Shown here: piece by piece, positions 47,201 to 59,200 of the stretch | Layout of the letters: the number at the start of each line of letters is the position of its first letter | Numbering within the stretch: position 1 is the stretch's first letter | Assembly: GCA_021397835.1 (NCBI GenBank) | Contig: JAJFZO010000476.1 | Span: forward strand, 806,001-870,000 | Source: Moringa oleifera | Taxonomy: Eukaryota > Streptophyta > Magnoliopsida > Brassicales > Moringaceae | Direction: 5' to 3' | DNA length: 64,000 nt | The notes under the pieces: generated by a model | Seen by the model: only the letters and a program-made list of their open reading frames with translations | What the model was told of the DNA's origin: nothing | Database searches by the model: none | Position numbers and translations under genes: made by a program

Positions 47201-50200
47201 AGAAAATCGAGAAGGCATTATCTAGGCACTAGTATATGTTCACTCTGTCCTTGAATAGTAGATTGACTTTTATCTGTGCAACATTTCTTTAGTATAGGAT
47301 GAACCGTGATCTATGTAACATTCTTTGCTGCTGCGAATCCGTATAACCTTCGTATAATAGGTATTGTGTAACTTTTAGACAACAGTCTTTGTGTAACCTT
47401 CATTAAATAGGGTAAGTCAAATGTTTTGTAAATAAGCTCCGCATAACCTTCATTTCATAGGGTCCATGTAACTTTCATTTGATGGAGTTTGTGTAACTTG
47501 CATTGCATTTTATAAGTCCGTATGACCTGTATTTCATACGTTTCATGTGACTCTAATTTCATAAGATGTACCCATCCTCTTAAAAGTGTTCGCATCGATA
47601 ACATCAAACGTAGATAATATTTCTTTTTTCTCATCATGTAAAGACATGTCAAAAAACTTGAAAAACCTCATCAACCACATTAATCGGGAGTAACATAATT
47701 TTATTTGACTGTGATTATGTGTTTCATTGTAGTTTATCCTAGTATGGTTAATCAAATTATAGTATAAAAACATCCATGTATTAAGTCTCTTGAAACTTCC
47801 TTGTCTTTACATCGTTGAATGTGCAATAATGCTATACATCAGTCTCTTTGGCAATGGTATGGCTATTGCATCAAGTTTGGCATCTGTACCATGATTACTA
47901 TCTCCAAATAGGACCTAAATTGCCTCTATTGTGTCAAACCTATTTACATCTTGGTGCAGCGAAAGTTTGCTTAAAAAAAGGCGAAATAAAATTAAAAAAA
48001 CTTAAAGATCGCAATAGGATTTTAAACTTTAGAGGAATAATTTGATAACTTGTATTAAACTGTCTTTAACCATTACAATAAGTCTTTAAATAGTGCAAGA
48101 AGTAAATTAAGAATAGGGAACCTAAGAAGAGTAGGAAACGTAAGAAGAATAGAAAATTGACTCAGGTTTGGAATGAGAAACTTAAAAAAAAAAAAAACAG
48201 AAATTGACTTGGATTGAGAAACCAAGTTAAAATAAATAACTAATCAAAATAGGACATTATTGTTGGTGTGTACTGCATCAATCCCCTCCACTTCACAGAA
48301 AACTTGCCCTCGAGTTTTGTGGGTGCAAAGAAAATTCATCTGGGGGAAAATATTCAAAGATATCAGCAACATTGAAAGTATTAGTAATGTTCATATCAAT
48401 TGAAAGATCGATCTTGTAAGTATTATCACTAATCTTCTGAAATACGCAGAAAAGGACAATCTTTTTATCTCTAAGCTTATTGTATGTGCCAACAAGAAAC
48501 GATACTTTCAAATATATATCATCACCAAATCATTTTCATTTAACACGGAAAAGGACAATTTTTTTATCTCTAAGCTTATTGTATGTGCCAACAAGAAACG
48601 ATACTTTTAAATATATATCATCACCAAATCATTTTCATTTAACAACTTAAGGTATCGATGTTGATCTGCGTTACTCTTTCAATGAAGATTAGCCTTTTCT
48701 AAATTTTTCTTCATATCTTGTTGATTTTGTTGAATACGCTTTGTAAGCTCCTTAGGGTTAAAAGAGTAGTATCCTATTGTTTTGATTTATCTCCATTAAC
48801 ACATCGAATCTGTGAAATTTCTTTTACTTTTACCTTATCAACCTCTTGAATCTTGGGTGGAACCTCAATAGTTGCTTTAGATTGGTCTTTCACCACCAAT
48901 GTTATGATAAAGTTTGGCTCCTTCGCTTGCTTAAAGAATTCTGAGCTTGTTATGTTGGTGAATAATGGTTTATCTTCCTTAATAACAAAATGGATTTCCA
49001 AAGGTTCAGATTATGGTAATAAAACGATCTTTTTGTTAAATCATCAAAAGATAAAGGTATTATCTTATCCTTTATAAGTGGCATCAATATCGTGATACTA
49101 TGATCTTCCCAATAAGATACGACAAACATTTATATCCACCACGTCCCATACGACCTCATCTTTGTAAAACTTTCCAAGTGACAAAGAAATCTTACAAACT
49201 TCTAGCACTTGTACTTCTAGACCTTTCTTAATTGATATGATCTTGTATGAAGAATGATGCTTTTCAATCTTCAAATTTAATGCTTTCACCAAAGTTTTGG
49301 ATACAACATTCTTGCTACTATCATTATCAATAATGACATTGCATATCTTATTACAAACAGTATGTCGGATTCGAAAGATCTTGTGTCGTTGAGAGTTGTC
49401 AGGTTTCTTTGACGGCAAGCTAGAGTTGTTAGACACATGTCACTTCTCCCACATCTCCTTTTATAAACTTAGCATTGTCATAAATTTCCTCTTCAAAAAC
49501 TTTTTCTTCACTATCATTTACTTTTGCAAAGTAAATAAATCATCTGTTCGGACAATGATTTGAGACATGGCCTGGTTGATTACATTGAAAACACTTCCCA
49601 AGATTAGGGTGCGCATAAAAGTTGTTATTGATTTGTTGTTGACGCTGGTTTCTACCTTGGATGTTAGATTGAATAAGGGTTGAAGCTTCATTTTGATTTT
49701 GTGCCGAATTTTGAGTTGAAAGGGTGTCATTACTATGATTATCGTTGCTTTCTGAAGTTGTTGACCTCTTTAAAAAAGAAAAAACTTCTTAATTTTGTCG
49801 TTGAAAATGAATTTTGGTGTACATAATGGACTTTTGATATTATTTTCTACTTTCACCACTAAATTTGCTGCATTTGTCATGGTTCAATTCCTTTGAAGAG
49901 CAAGTTAATTTTGAATAATCAACTTTAAGCCTTCAATGTAATGAGCAATCAATTGATTCTTTAGCTTCAGTAGATTAACACGTGCATTTAGTCGGTAAAA
50001 TTCTTCCATGTATTCATTAACAGTACGGTGGGCTTGCCAACAATTTTGATATTGTTGTTATAAAGATAGCTCGTAGTCTAGAGGGAGGAATCGCTTTTGT
50101 AGTAATTGCTTTATCTTTGGCTAAGTGCGAACACACTACTTTCATTGCCATTGACGATTATATTAAAGTTGTTTTCGCTAAGCAGTAGCTTCGCTTTTCA

Positions 50201-53200
50201 ACTTATATGCCACGAGCTTGACTTGGTTTTCTTCTACAATATTCAAATAATCAAAAAAGTTTTCAATAGTACTTACTCAATCGAGAAAATTTTCAATGTT
50301 TAATCGACCATTGAAACTTGACAAATCTATCATTTGAAATTCTTGAGTGTGCGGACCTCGATTTTTATCCTTAAAACGAAGATCTTCTTTGAATGAATAA
50401 TTCAATCTCCATGGTTGCCTTTGAAAATCACCATCCTGAATAAGTGAAAAATAATCAGTTCGAACGTCAAAAAACTATGGCCACCTCTCGTGGAAGGCCA
50501 TCGCCAACCTTGAACTCACCATCACATTGTCGTTTAAGAGCTCTTCGGTTTTGTCGTTCATAGACTCGTAATGGAACATACTCGTGGAAATCACAATTTT
50601 TGGTTGGTCTTGCTTGAATTGGGGCTTCATTATTGATTCTTGAGTCAATTTGTGGTTGGTATTGGTTGTTATAGTTTGCTGTTGACCTCTTAAGCTTAGA
50701 TCAGTAGGTAGTTGGTCTAGGTTGCAAATCCACGTGATTTGGTGCCTTAGAATTCCTTGGAACAAAATTTATGCGACTTAGGTCTTTTTGGCCATCATTT
50801 TCTATGTTGTCATGTTAGTTTGGTCTTTGTTCCATGAAATTACATCTTTCTTCAATGGTCATTGTAGTCATCATGTGCATGAGATTGCGAAGAGTTCGAT
50901 CGATCCCATCAAGTTGTTACTCGATCTTGTCTAATTGCCGTTCATTGTTGATGGTTTGTTTCCCATGAGAACCATCATTTAGTATAAGATAATTTTTTTT
51001 GCTTTGATGCCAATTTGATATAGCTAAAGGTTTGCTTCGAAAAAGTGAAATAAAATTAAAAAACAAACTCAAAGATCATAAAAGGATCTTAAACTTTAGA
51101 GGAATAATTTGATAAATTGTATTTAACTACTAACAATTACAATAAGTCTTTAAATGGTGCAAGAAAGTAAATTAGGAATAGGAAATGCATGAAGAATAGG
51201 AAACATGAAGAATAGGAAATTGACTTAGACTAAGAATGAAAACCTAAGAAAAATAGGAAACTGACTTGAACGGAGAAATTAAATTAAAATAGATAACTAA
51301 TCAAAATAAGACATTAATGTTGGTGTGTATTGCATCCCATCTTCAACAGCATAGTGTTGCACATTGTTAGTTGACAAATTCAAAACTTCACCTAGTATCT
51401 CTTGTTCAAATCGAAAGTCCACACCTTTCAGTCAACAATGACCAAGAAGCAACCCATCATGTTTTTCAAAAGTCAGATTACACTAAGACACTTGAAGTAA
51501 TCTGAGGGTAAATCTCCTCTTTGATCCTAATAATTCTATCTAACCCAAAGACTTGAAATTGGATGTAAGGACCTAAACCTATTAACCTGTTGAAATCCAT
51601 AGTCATACGGGTTAGGGGTTTTTTTTATCTGCGTGGTCTTGTTCGTACTTGATATGGTCAATGATCGAACGAAAATGAGTTATATCTTCATCCATTTTGA
51701 TGGATTCTAATTGTAAACCCACTCTTTGCTTCGATTATTGCAAGTCATTTGCCCAATTTTATTGAGCCTTCTGTTCAAAATATTATAGTAATTTTTTAGA
51801 TGTTTTTCTTTTGCATTTGAATCTCCAATTTTGTTTTTTGATCAATAAATATGTTTGTATGAGCTTTTTAGCATACAATGAAAATTGAACTAAATCGAAT
51901 GAGAGTTTCTATACACAAATGATGCAATTGACACTGTTGGGCTATATGTTTGAAAAAAAAAAATCACATATTCACAATAGTCAAATATGATTTGCTCCTT
52001 GTGCATTATTTACCCTTCACCATGTGCATAGTACTACACTTTGGATAAGGGTAGCACGTGATGCAAACAGCGATTTCTAACTGCATGATGTTCATATGTA
52101 GAATTTATCTATCTCGTTAGAGACAAGAATAGTTGGGAGATCCCGATTGATGTTAAAAGCAAAATAATGCTCCCTCCGAACAATGGTAATGTTACATGGA
52201 GTTTGAAAACATACAATCAATATATCAAACAAATGATAATTGTATTCAAAATTAGTAATATGTCAATACAAAGTAAACATACATATGGTATGTTTACACA
52301 AGGCAGACATGTGTTTATACAAGTACATCTATCTTTACACAAACATGCAACATTACACAGAGCTTGTGAAAGAATGTGAAAGAAGCTTAGAGCTTGAGAG
52401 CAGGTTACATAGAACCTGTGAAATGAGGTTATACAAATCCTATAAAATGCAGGTTACACGAAGCTTGCAAAATTAGGTACATGGACCCTATGAAATGCAT
52501 ACTGCATGATACCTACGAAATAAAGATTATATGAACCCTATAAAATAGAGGATACACGGAGTCTATTTACTGTATGTTTGTCTTACCTTATTTTAGGAAG
52601 GTTACACGGAGGTCATTATCTATAGGTTACATGACGCTTATTATACGGAAGTTGCACAGATTCATTGGCCATCTTATATTGGGTAAATGAAGAAACGTCG
52701 CAGGGAAAGAAACTCGATTTTTTTTTTTTTCAACATTAGGACTTTGTGATCATATACTTGTGCCCAGATAATCCCTTCTCGATTCTTTTCTTTCCAACGA
52801 AAACTCATCCAAAGTTTCAAATAAAATGGTGTTTTCAAACAACTCAAGAGCTATCTTGAATCTCACTAAACAAGAATCATAAGTTCACCTGCAAAATTAA
52901 GGAGAAACTCTAATGCTTTATGGTGTTTTGTTTTAAAACAACTTTGCATATAATTTGTTGGCTTTGAATGGCTTCATAAACGTGTAGCTTATGGGTGGAA
53001 GATTGTTGAGAGAATAGCAGAGCAGAAAAAGTGATATTTTGATTTCTTCCTTTCCACGTCTTCTCTTTGTCATCAAGAAAGAGTGCCAAAAAGTGTGAAA
53101 ATGAAAGAGAAAGAATCAGCTAAATGGGCTTTATAGGCAAGGGTGTTTTTGTTCGCACGGGGTCAAAATGGGTTAGAAAGAAATAAGTTAGTAGAAATCA

Positions 53201-56200
53201 ACTTTTCTAAGGAAAGAGAAAAAATGAAGGTCACTTTCTCAAATTGCTGTTCTCTTTTTTTTTTTTTTTTCATTTTATCTGTTGTACAAACCTGAATCTG
53301 TTAGAGAAGCCATCAAAGCAATATTTGCAGGAGGAAAGACATTAGCACATAAAATCAGACAACACACAAGCACATAAAATCAGAATATATACTGATGAGG
53401 CCCATGTATTGTGAATTCCATAAGCAAGAGAAGCAAAACAGAACTTCCTAAAAGTGATTCTCTCCTTTTTGTGAGAGCCTTACAAAACTCTCATCAGTTC
53501 ACAAGGGTAGTGTTTTGGGCACTAAGGCACCAACAAATCTCGATAATTAACTCCTTTGTACAGATTTTGTGGCCTTTACTCCTTGGAGAAGAATATTCTA
53601 AATTTATTGTGCAGCTAGTAATTGCTTCTTTTCTCTCTAAAAAAAATTGTAATAACTGCTATTAGATGCTTCTTTTCTCGCCATAATAATCACAATATAT
53701 AAATTGTTCGACATGCAGTTTGGTTGAGTTTAAAAAAAAAAAAAAAGTGCATCAACTAAATGTGCTGTCTTCCAATTGTCATTGCTGGGACAGGTCAGAG
53801 TTGGTCAAGCTCTTTACATAGCCGGCAGCGTGTTCAACCATTCCTGTCAGCCAAATATTCATGCATATTTTCTTTCACGTAAGCTGTTAGTATGTACAAC
53901 AGAGTTTGTGGCTGCAGGTTGTGCCCTGGAGTTATCATATGGTCCAGAGGTATTCAGACATATAACCTCTTGGATTTTAATGTAATTTCAAAGTTATTGT
54001 GTTCTTCATTACCAAGATTTAATTTTTTTTGCGCTTTATTGAGTCTTCTATTCAAAATATTATAGTAATTTTTTAGATGTTTTCCTTTTGCATTTGAAAC
54101 TCCAATTTTGTTTTTTGATCAGAAAATATGTCTGCAAAAGCCGAGTCCAGTCCAAACACTTTTACAAAATGGGCACCTAAAGATTTTAGAAAAGGGAAGG
54201 GTGACAAAAATAGTATAATGAAGCAAAGCCATGGCTGAGAGGACAAAAAGAATAAAAAGTCTGTGCAGAATGTTGATTTCCATGGCTAAATACTAGTTTT
54301 TTGCTCCCCTTTTAATTCTTTTAATAATCAAAAGCTGCTCAATCAAGAATGCCATATTAATATCTCTATCTTCTATCTCACCAATGAAAGCCAGAACCAT
54401 AGGAAGAGTTATTGGTTTGTGTTTTATATGTATGGTAAGGTGCTGGTGTGTTCTTTTGGTTTGACAAATTCAACAAAAGGGACCTAACACTGACAATACA
54501 CCTAATCAATAGCAAGGTTTAATGGAGATTGCTTACTAATAAGTTCTAATGGACGCTTCTTGGCGCAGTCGCTGGTCCTTTCATGTCCAAGCTAATAACT
54601 ATGGAGGTTATGTACTGCTTAATCCATAACATTTCTTTACCGGAAAGAAAAAAGAGATGTTTGTTTTAACTGAATTGTTAATAAAAACAATATCTGTTAT
54701 CACTACATAATAGTTTGGACTGGTCAGGTTGCTGTTTAATTTTGCAGGTTGGGAAGTGGGACCGTAAAGAACGCCATAGGTTTCTCGAAGATGATTACTT
54801 CTTTCAGTGTCAATGTCATGGTTGTTCTGACGTTAATATGTCTGACCTTGTTCTAAATGGTTTTCGTTGTACCAATTTGAACTGTTCTGGTGTGGTTCTG
54901 GATAACTGTGTGCTTTGCTTTGAAGAACAAAAACTTGACCATATTTCTAGTGTTGCTGAAACAAGCGGTGGAGGGCAACATTTGCAGGTAATTTAACTGA
55001 CTTCTGGGTGTAAACCTTGAGTAGCATCAGTGATCATTAAATATTCAAGATACTTGTTCCACATTTAATTGTGAAACAATATCATCATTTGAAGCTTCTT
55101 ACTTTAAACAAAACGGTTGTAGACACACTATTGTGGTGAATACAAGATTTTTTTGTTGAATTACGCTGCTGCAAATTTATCTGGAGATCAATAGTGGTGG
55201 ATGGAAGTTAATATTCTATGTTGACTGAATTTTCTATTTTCTCTAAAGGTTAGCAGGACTACTAATGACATCAGTAAAGTGGCTCACCTTTTATTTGAGG
55301 GAAAGAATGATTCTCTTCATATTGATCCTGGTTCTTGTTTGAATTGTGGTTGCCATCGTGACATGAAATCTTCTCATGCAGCACTGAACAATGCTTGGAT
55401 TTACATCAGAAGGTACGCGTCCGTGTATTACATTTTAGGGGTCTACTGTGGTGTCCTAAGCAACTTTTGATCTGCCCAAACTCCTGACAATATTTGGTCT
55501 CTCGACAGATGGTTAGTTTTAGCTGCATGTTGTTTTCATTCCAAAGTCCAGGCCTATATGTAAATACCAATTACATGTTAAAGCATTTGTCTGTGTAAAC
55601 TTTTGGATGTTCTAATGTGCATAGCTACATAAATTGGCACATATGTTTAACTTTCAGCCAGTACTTCAAAATACCTAATTCTTGACAGGTTGCAGGGTTC
55701 AGTAGCTTCCAAAGAAATCTCAGTTACTGCACTTTCAGATGCCTTAAGATCTCTTGATCTGCTGAAATCTATATTACATCCTTATAACAAGGGTATTGCA
55801 GAAGTGAGTTCTATCTCTAAATTGCGACATATGTTAATGCTTTTCTAAAAGCAACTTGATTGATGATCAAATTATTGACGTTTCCCACACTATTTTAGTT
55901 GCAACTTTATACTTTGCATGTGAGGGGAAAAAGTGGTCATTGAAGTGTTTGGGCAATAAGGATGAAGAAAGAGTGAATAATTGTCTCTCCTTTCAGGCAG
56001 ACAAATAATTTTATCATCATAACTTGAAAACAGACCTGAAATACAATGATGCATTTCCAGGCAGAAGATATCACTGCACAGGCTTCTTGTTTAGTTGGAG
56101 ATCTTCAAGCTGCAAGAAAGCATTGTAAAGCATCAATTGAGGTGAGCTTTATCAAATATTAGTGTTATTAACATTTTTCAATCTTATATAACCACCATGT

Positions 56201-59200
56201 GAAGGATCTAGCTCCATCAAATTGATGTCATAATTAGTTTAACCTCTCAAACTTTTTGATTTAATGTAAGTGGGTGTCTGTACTGCGAAAAGCCTCTTCC
56301 AAGAGCAATTTTCATGTATCTCAAGTTGAAAAAGAAAAAAAAAGCGTCCACGTAGAGCAACTCTGGTGCATGCATAACTGGCCAACAAATAATGTGGGTG
56401 TTAATGTTGTTTAGGAGGTGCCAGGAATTATGGTTTTATAAATGCAGACAGAATGGGCAGAACCACATGCAGAAATGTTCAAACAGTAGTGTCGAGCTAA
56501 ATCTTTAGAGATACAGCTGAGTGCCTTCTCATTGACAAGTATCTCAGGGATAGGTTGGTTTTCGGATAAATTTCTTTGGCTTGGGGTAAAAGATCGTAAT
56601 TGAAGAGGAAAGAAGATATCGAGGGAGAGATCTGAAAGAATTTGAAGACATACCCTTTTATTAGGATTTAGAAAGAAAAAGAGGAAAGAAGGGAGACAAG
56701 AAGCCAAACAAGGTTCATTAATAACTTGTAAAAATACTAATCTTATAAAGAAAAATTCAAAATAAAATCCAGAAGTACCGAGCAATTTTCAGTAGAACCT
56801 GAAGCCTTAGTTCTTCCTACAAAATTGATGGGGAGTCTTCTAAGTTATTTCTTGTGGGATTCAAATGGATGTGAGAGAAAGTAGTTTGGAGCATTGATTA
56901 ATTTCACCTGCAAGCTTCTTTTTATGCATTATGTTCTTCAATTGGTCTCCTATTTTCCTTTCTGCATTATTTCTTCTTGGACTTTCATATATTTTGACAA
57001 AAGCTTTAGTCCAGTCTAATGGTAGTCCAAGTTTCATACATCTCTCCTAACATAATATATGAGCTTTTCTTCCCAGACATCAATCTTTTGAATCAGATTC
57101 TTATGAAACAAATTGAACATATTGTGCAGTTTGTCTTCATTTGAATGTAAATTTGGAGATAAAAAGGCACCAAAGTATCTCTTATCTCCTTTTGACTACA
57201 ACTTTTAGAGATGAGGGTCAAAAAGTTTGTGATGTAGATAAAAATTCACAATTGAAGACTTATCAAAGGCGTAAAAATAGGAATTGATTAGTTGTTAGTT
57301 TTTTATTTAAATTGGGATTACCTTAATTATCTTTTTGGGTTTTTATTAGTTGGATAAGAGTTAAATTTGTGACTAGTCTGCAATATAATTAGGCTGGTTT
57401 CATTATTCAATAGTAGTGAGACGCTCTTTTCATTATTTAATTAGGACTCATAGTTTGATTAGGTATATGCTACATTAGCCTATAAAGTAGTTACATGAGC
57501 TTTAAGCCATTTAGACTTGGATAAGAAATAAAGTTTTAGCTTTTAAGCTTTCTCTCTTTCTCGCTCTCATTCTTTCTCTTTCTCTTTCTTTTTCCTCTTT
57601 CTCTCTTTTCCTTTTTCTCCACTTTTTCTTCTCTGTTTCCCTTCTTCCCTGGACTGTTCCCTTCTTCTCCCATTTCTACCGTCCTACATCAAGTGGTATC
57701 AGAGCCTGGTTCTCTTTTTTCTTTGGCCAATACCCCAAAGTTATACCTCCACATTTTGCATTAAATGGACAATGCTGGACTAGAGTGCCTCTTTCTAAGT
57801 TGAGAGTTGCTGTCTTTTGTAGTACTTTTGTCTTTGGGCACCACCCAACCACTAGCTGGCATTAGATTTGCAAGGTCAAGGTCTCATATCAGCCAGATTG
57901 ACCCACATTCTATCATGTCTCAAGTAAAATTTCTTTCACATTGAATATTGGACTGATGATGAGTTTTGGATAAGCTTATTATATGGTTACGTTTACGCCT
58001 CACACTAAGTTTTTATTGGGTCTTATCCACTCTTAGTTATTGGCTTCTTGTCATATTAAACCCTATGCTTTCCATATTCATAGTATCACATTATTAGTCT
58101 TTAGTACCACCTAAAAAGAAGTTTAGATTATGCATAGTTGTTGTTTGGATTTTTTTTTATTTTAATTCTTATCATGTTAATTGGTAGAATTTTAATTTTA
58201 GTTGCCTAAATTTTTAGTACTCTTTGGACCAACTTAGGTATGATCAAGATGACGTAGTTGACATATCTAGGAGAGTTAAGGTAGATGCCCTTGAGTTTGA
58301 TAGTAGGCTACATCTTGGAACTTTAATAGGTAGGTTGTTTTGCATGAAGAATTATTTTGAGTGGTATCAAATGAACGTGCTCAATGCATTCGTTTTACCA
58401 TGATGAAGTTATTGCCAAGCTATATTGATAGACAGTTACAACGTAATACTGAGCGCTTGGGCCATCACTCTATTTTCCTATGGGATGAAATGAAAGAAAT
58501 GTTGAAAGAAAAATATTTTCCGCCTTCATATATGGATCAATTGCTAGACCAATCAAGTGTTGACCAATATATAGCCAAGTTTGAGGAATTGTATTTCAAG
58601 TGTTATATCATTAAAAAACTATGCTTAGTATCTCTAGGTTTATTAATGGGTTTAAGGTTGAGATTAAATGGGAGGTCATTGTGACCTCACCAGATTCCTT
58701 AGAGGATGTTTATAACAAAGCTTTAGAGTTTGAGAAATACCTTCAATCATTCTCTACCCAGGTGTGATATTTTCAACCTTGATCATCGTCAGAGTTTTTC
58801 TATCCTTTTTACCAGGGTTAATATTGGAACACAATAAGGTCCTCTTAAGACTACCTCCTCCACTCATCCTATCGTCTCTCCCATATTGTTTAATCCTAGT
58901 GCCACTCACCCATCGAATACCCATATAGAATGTCATCATTGTCATGCTAGAGGTCACATTGTCTCATTGTCCACATGTTACTTTAGCCCTAAAAAATTAG
59001 GATGAGACTATTGGTGAAGATAACACTAATCTTATTGCCATAGCTCCATTAGAGAACCATGATTATGAGGAACTTGAGGCTTATAGGGATGAGTTTTGCC
59101 CTAGTCACCTCTCAATAATGTGCCGTGTATTGTCTGCCCTAGGACAATTTAATACTTGGAAGCACACTAATATCTTTCATACCTTTGTCCCTCTTAAGCA

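Larger units (their letters stand above)
46735..53255. mobile_element. Long-TIR DNA element (Mutator-like) in intron 9, with nested gypsy B
   Basis: Inverted arms lie at about 46735-47700 and 52140-53255. Matches include AAGTTGATT at both outer ends, CCTATAAAGCCCAT, AATATCAC, CACCCATAAGCTACAC, ATCGAGAAGG.ATTATCT.GGCAC.AGTATATG, and an inner AATCGGGA. Both arms carry periodic motifs such as GTAACCTTCATTTCATAG. Arms near 1 kb, sub-terminal repeats and no visible transposase suggest a non-autonomous Mutator-like element. The class is inferred from structure only. Exact ends and the 9-bp target duplication could not be fixed, because the right outer end has about 40 extra bases and a poly(T) run. 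Without the 3.4-kb gypsy insertion the element would be about 3.1 kb. Confidence 0.65.

Noticed and set aside
47455..47773. - strand open frames as small genes
   Set aside because: They lie wholly in the left inverted arm and follow its periodic repeat. The right arm shows the same pattern inverted.
56411..56785. 124-codon - strand frame in intron 14
   Set aside because: No domain, low-complexity Phe/Leu-rich content, antisense within an intron.
57694..57705. TGGTATCAGAGC as part of a tRNA gene
   Set aside because: It is the primer-binding site directly after LTR1 of gypsy C. No tRNA body surrounds it.
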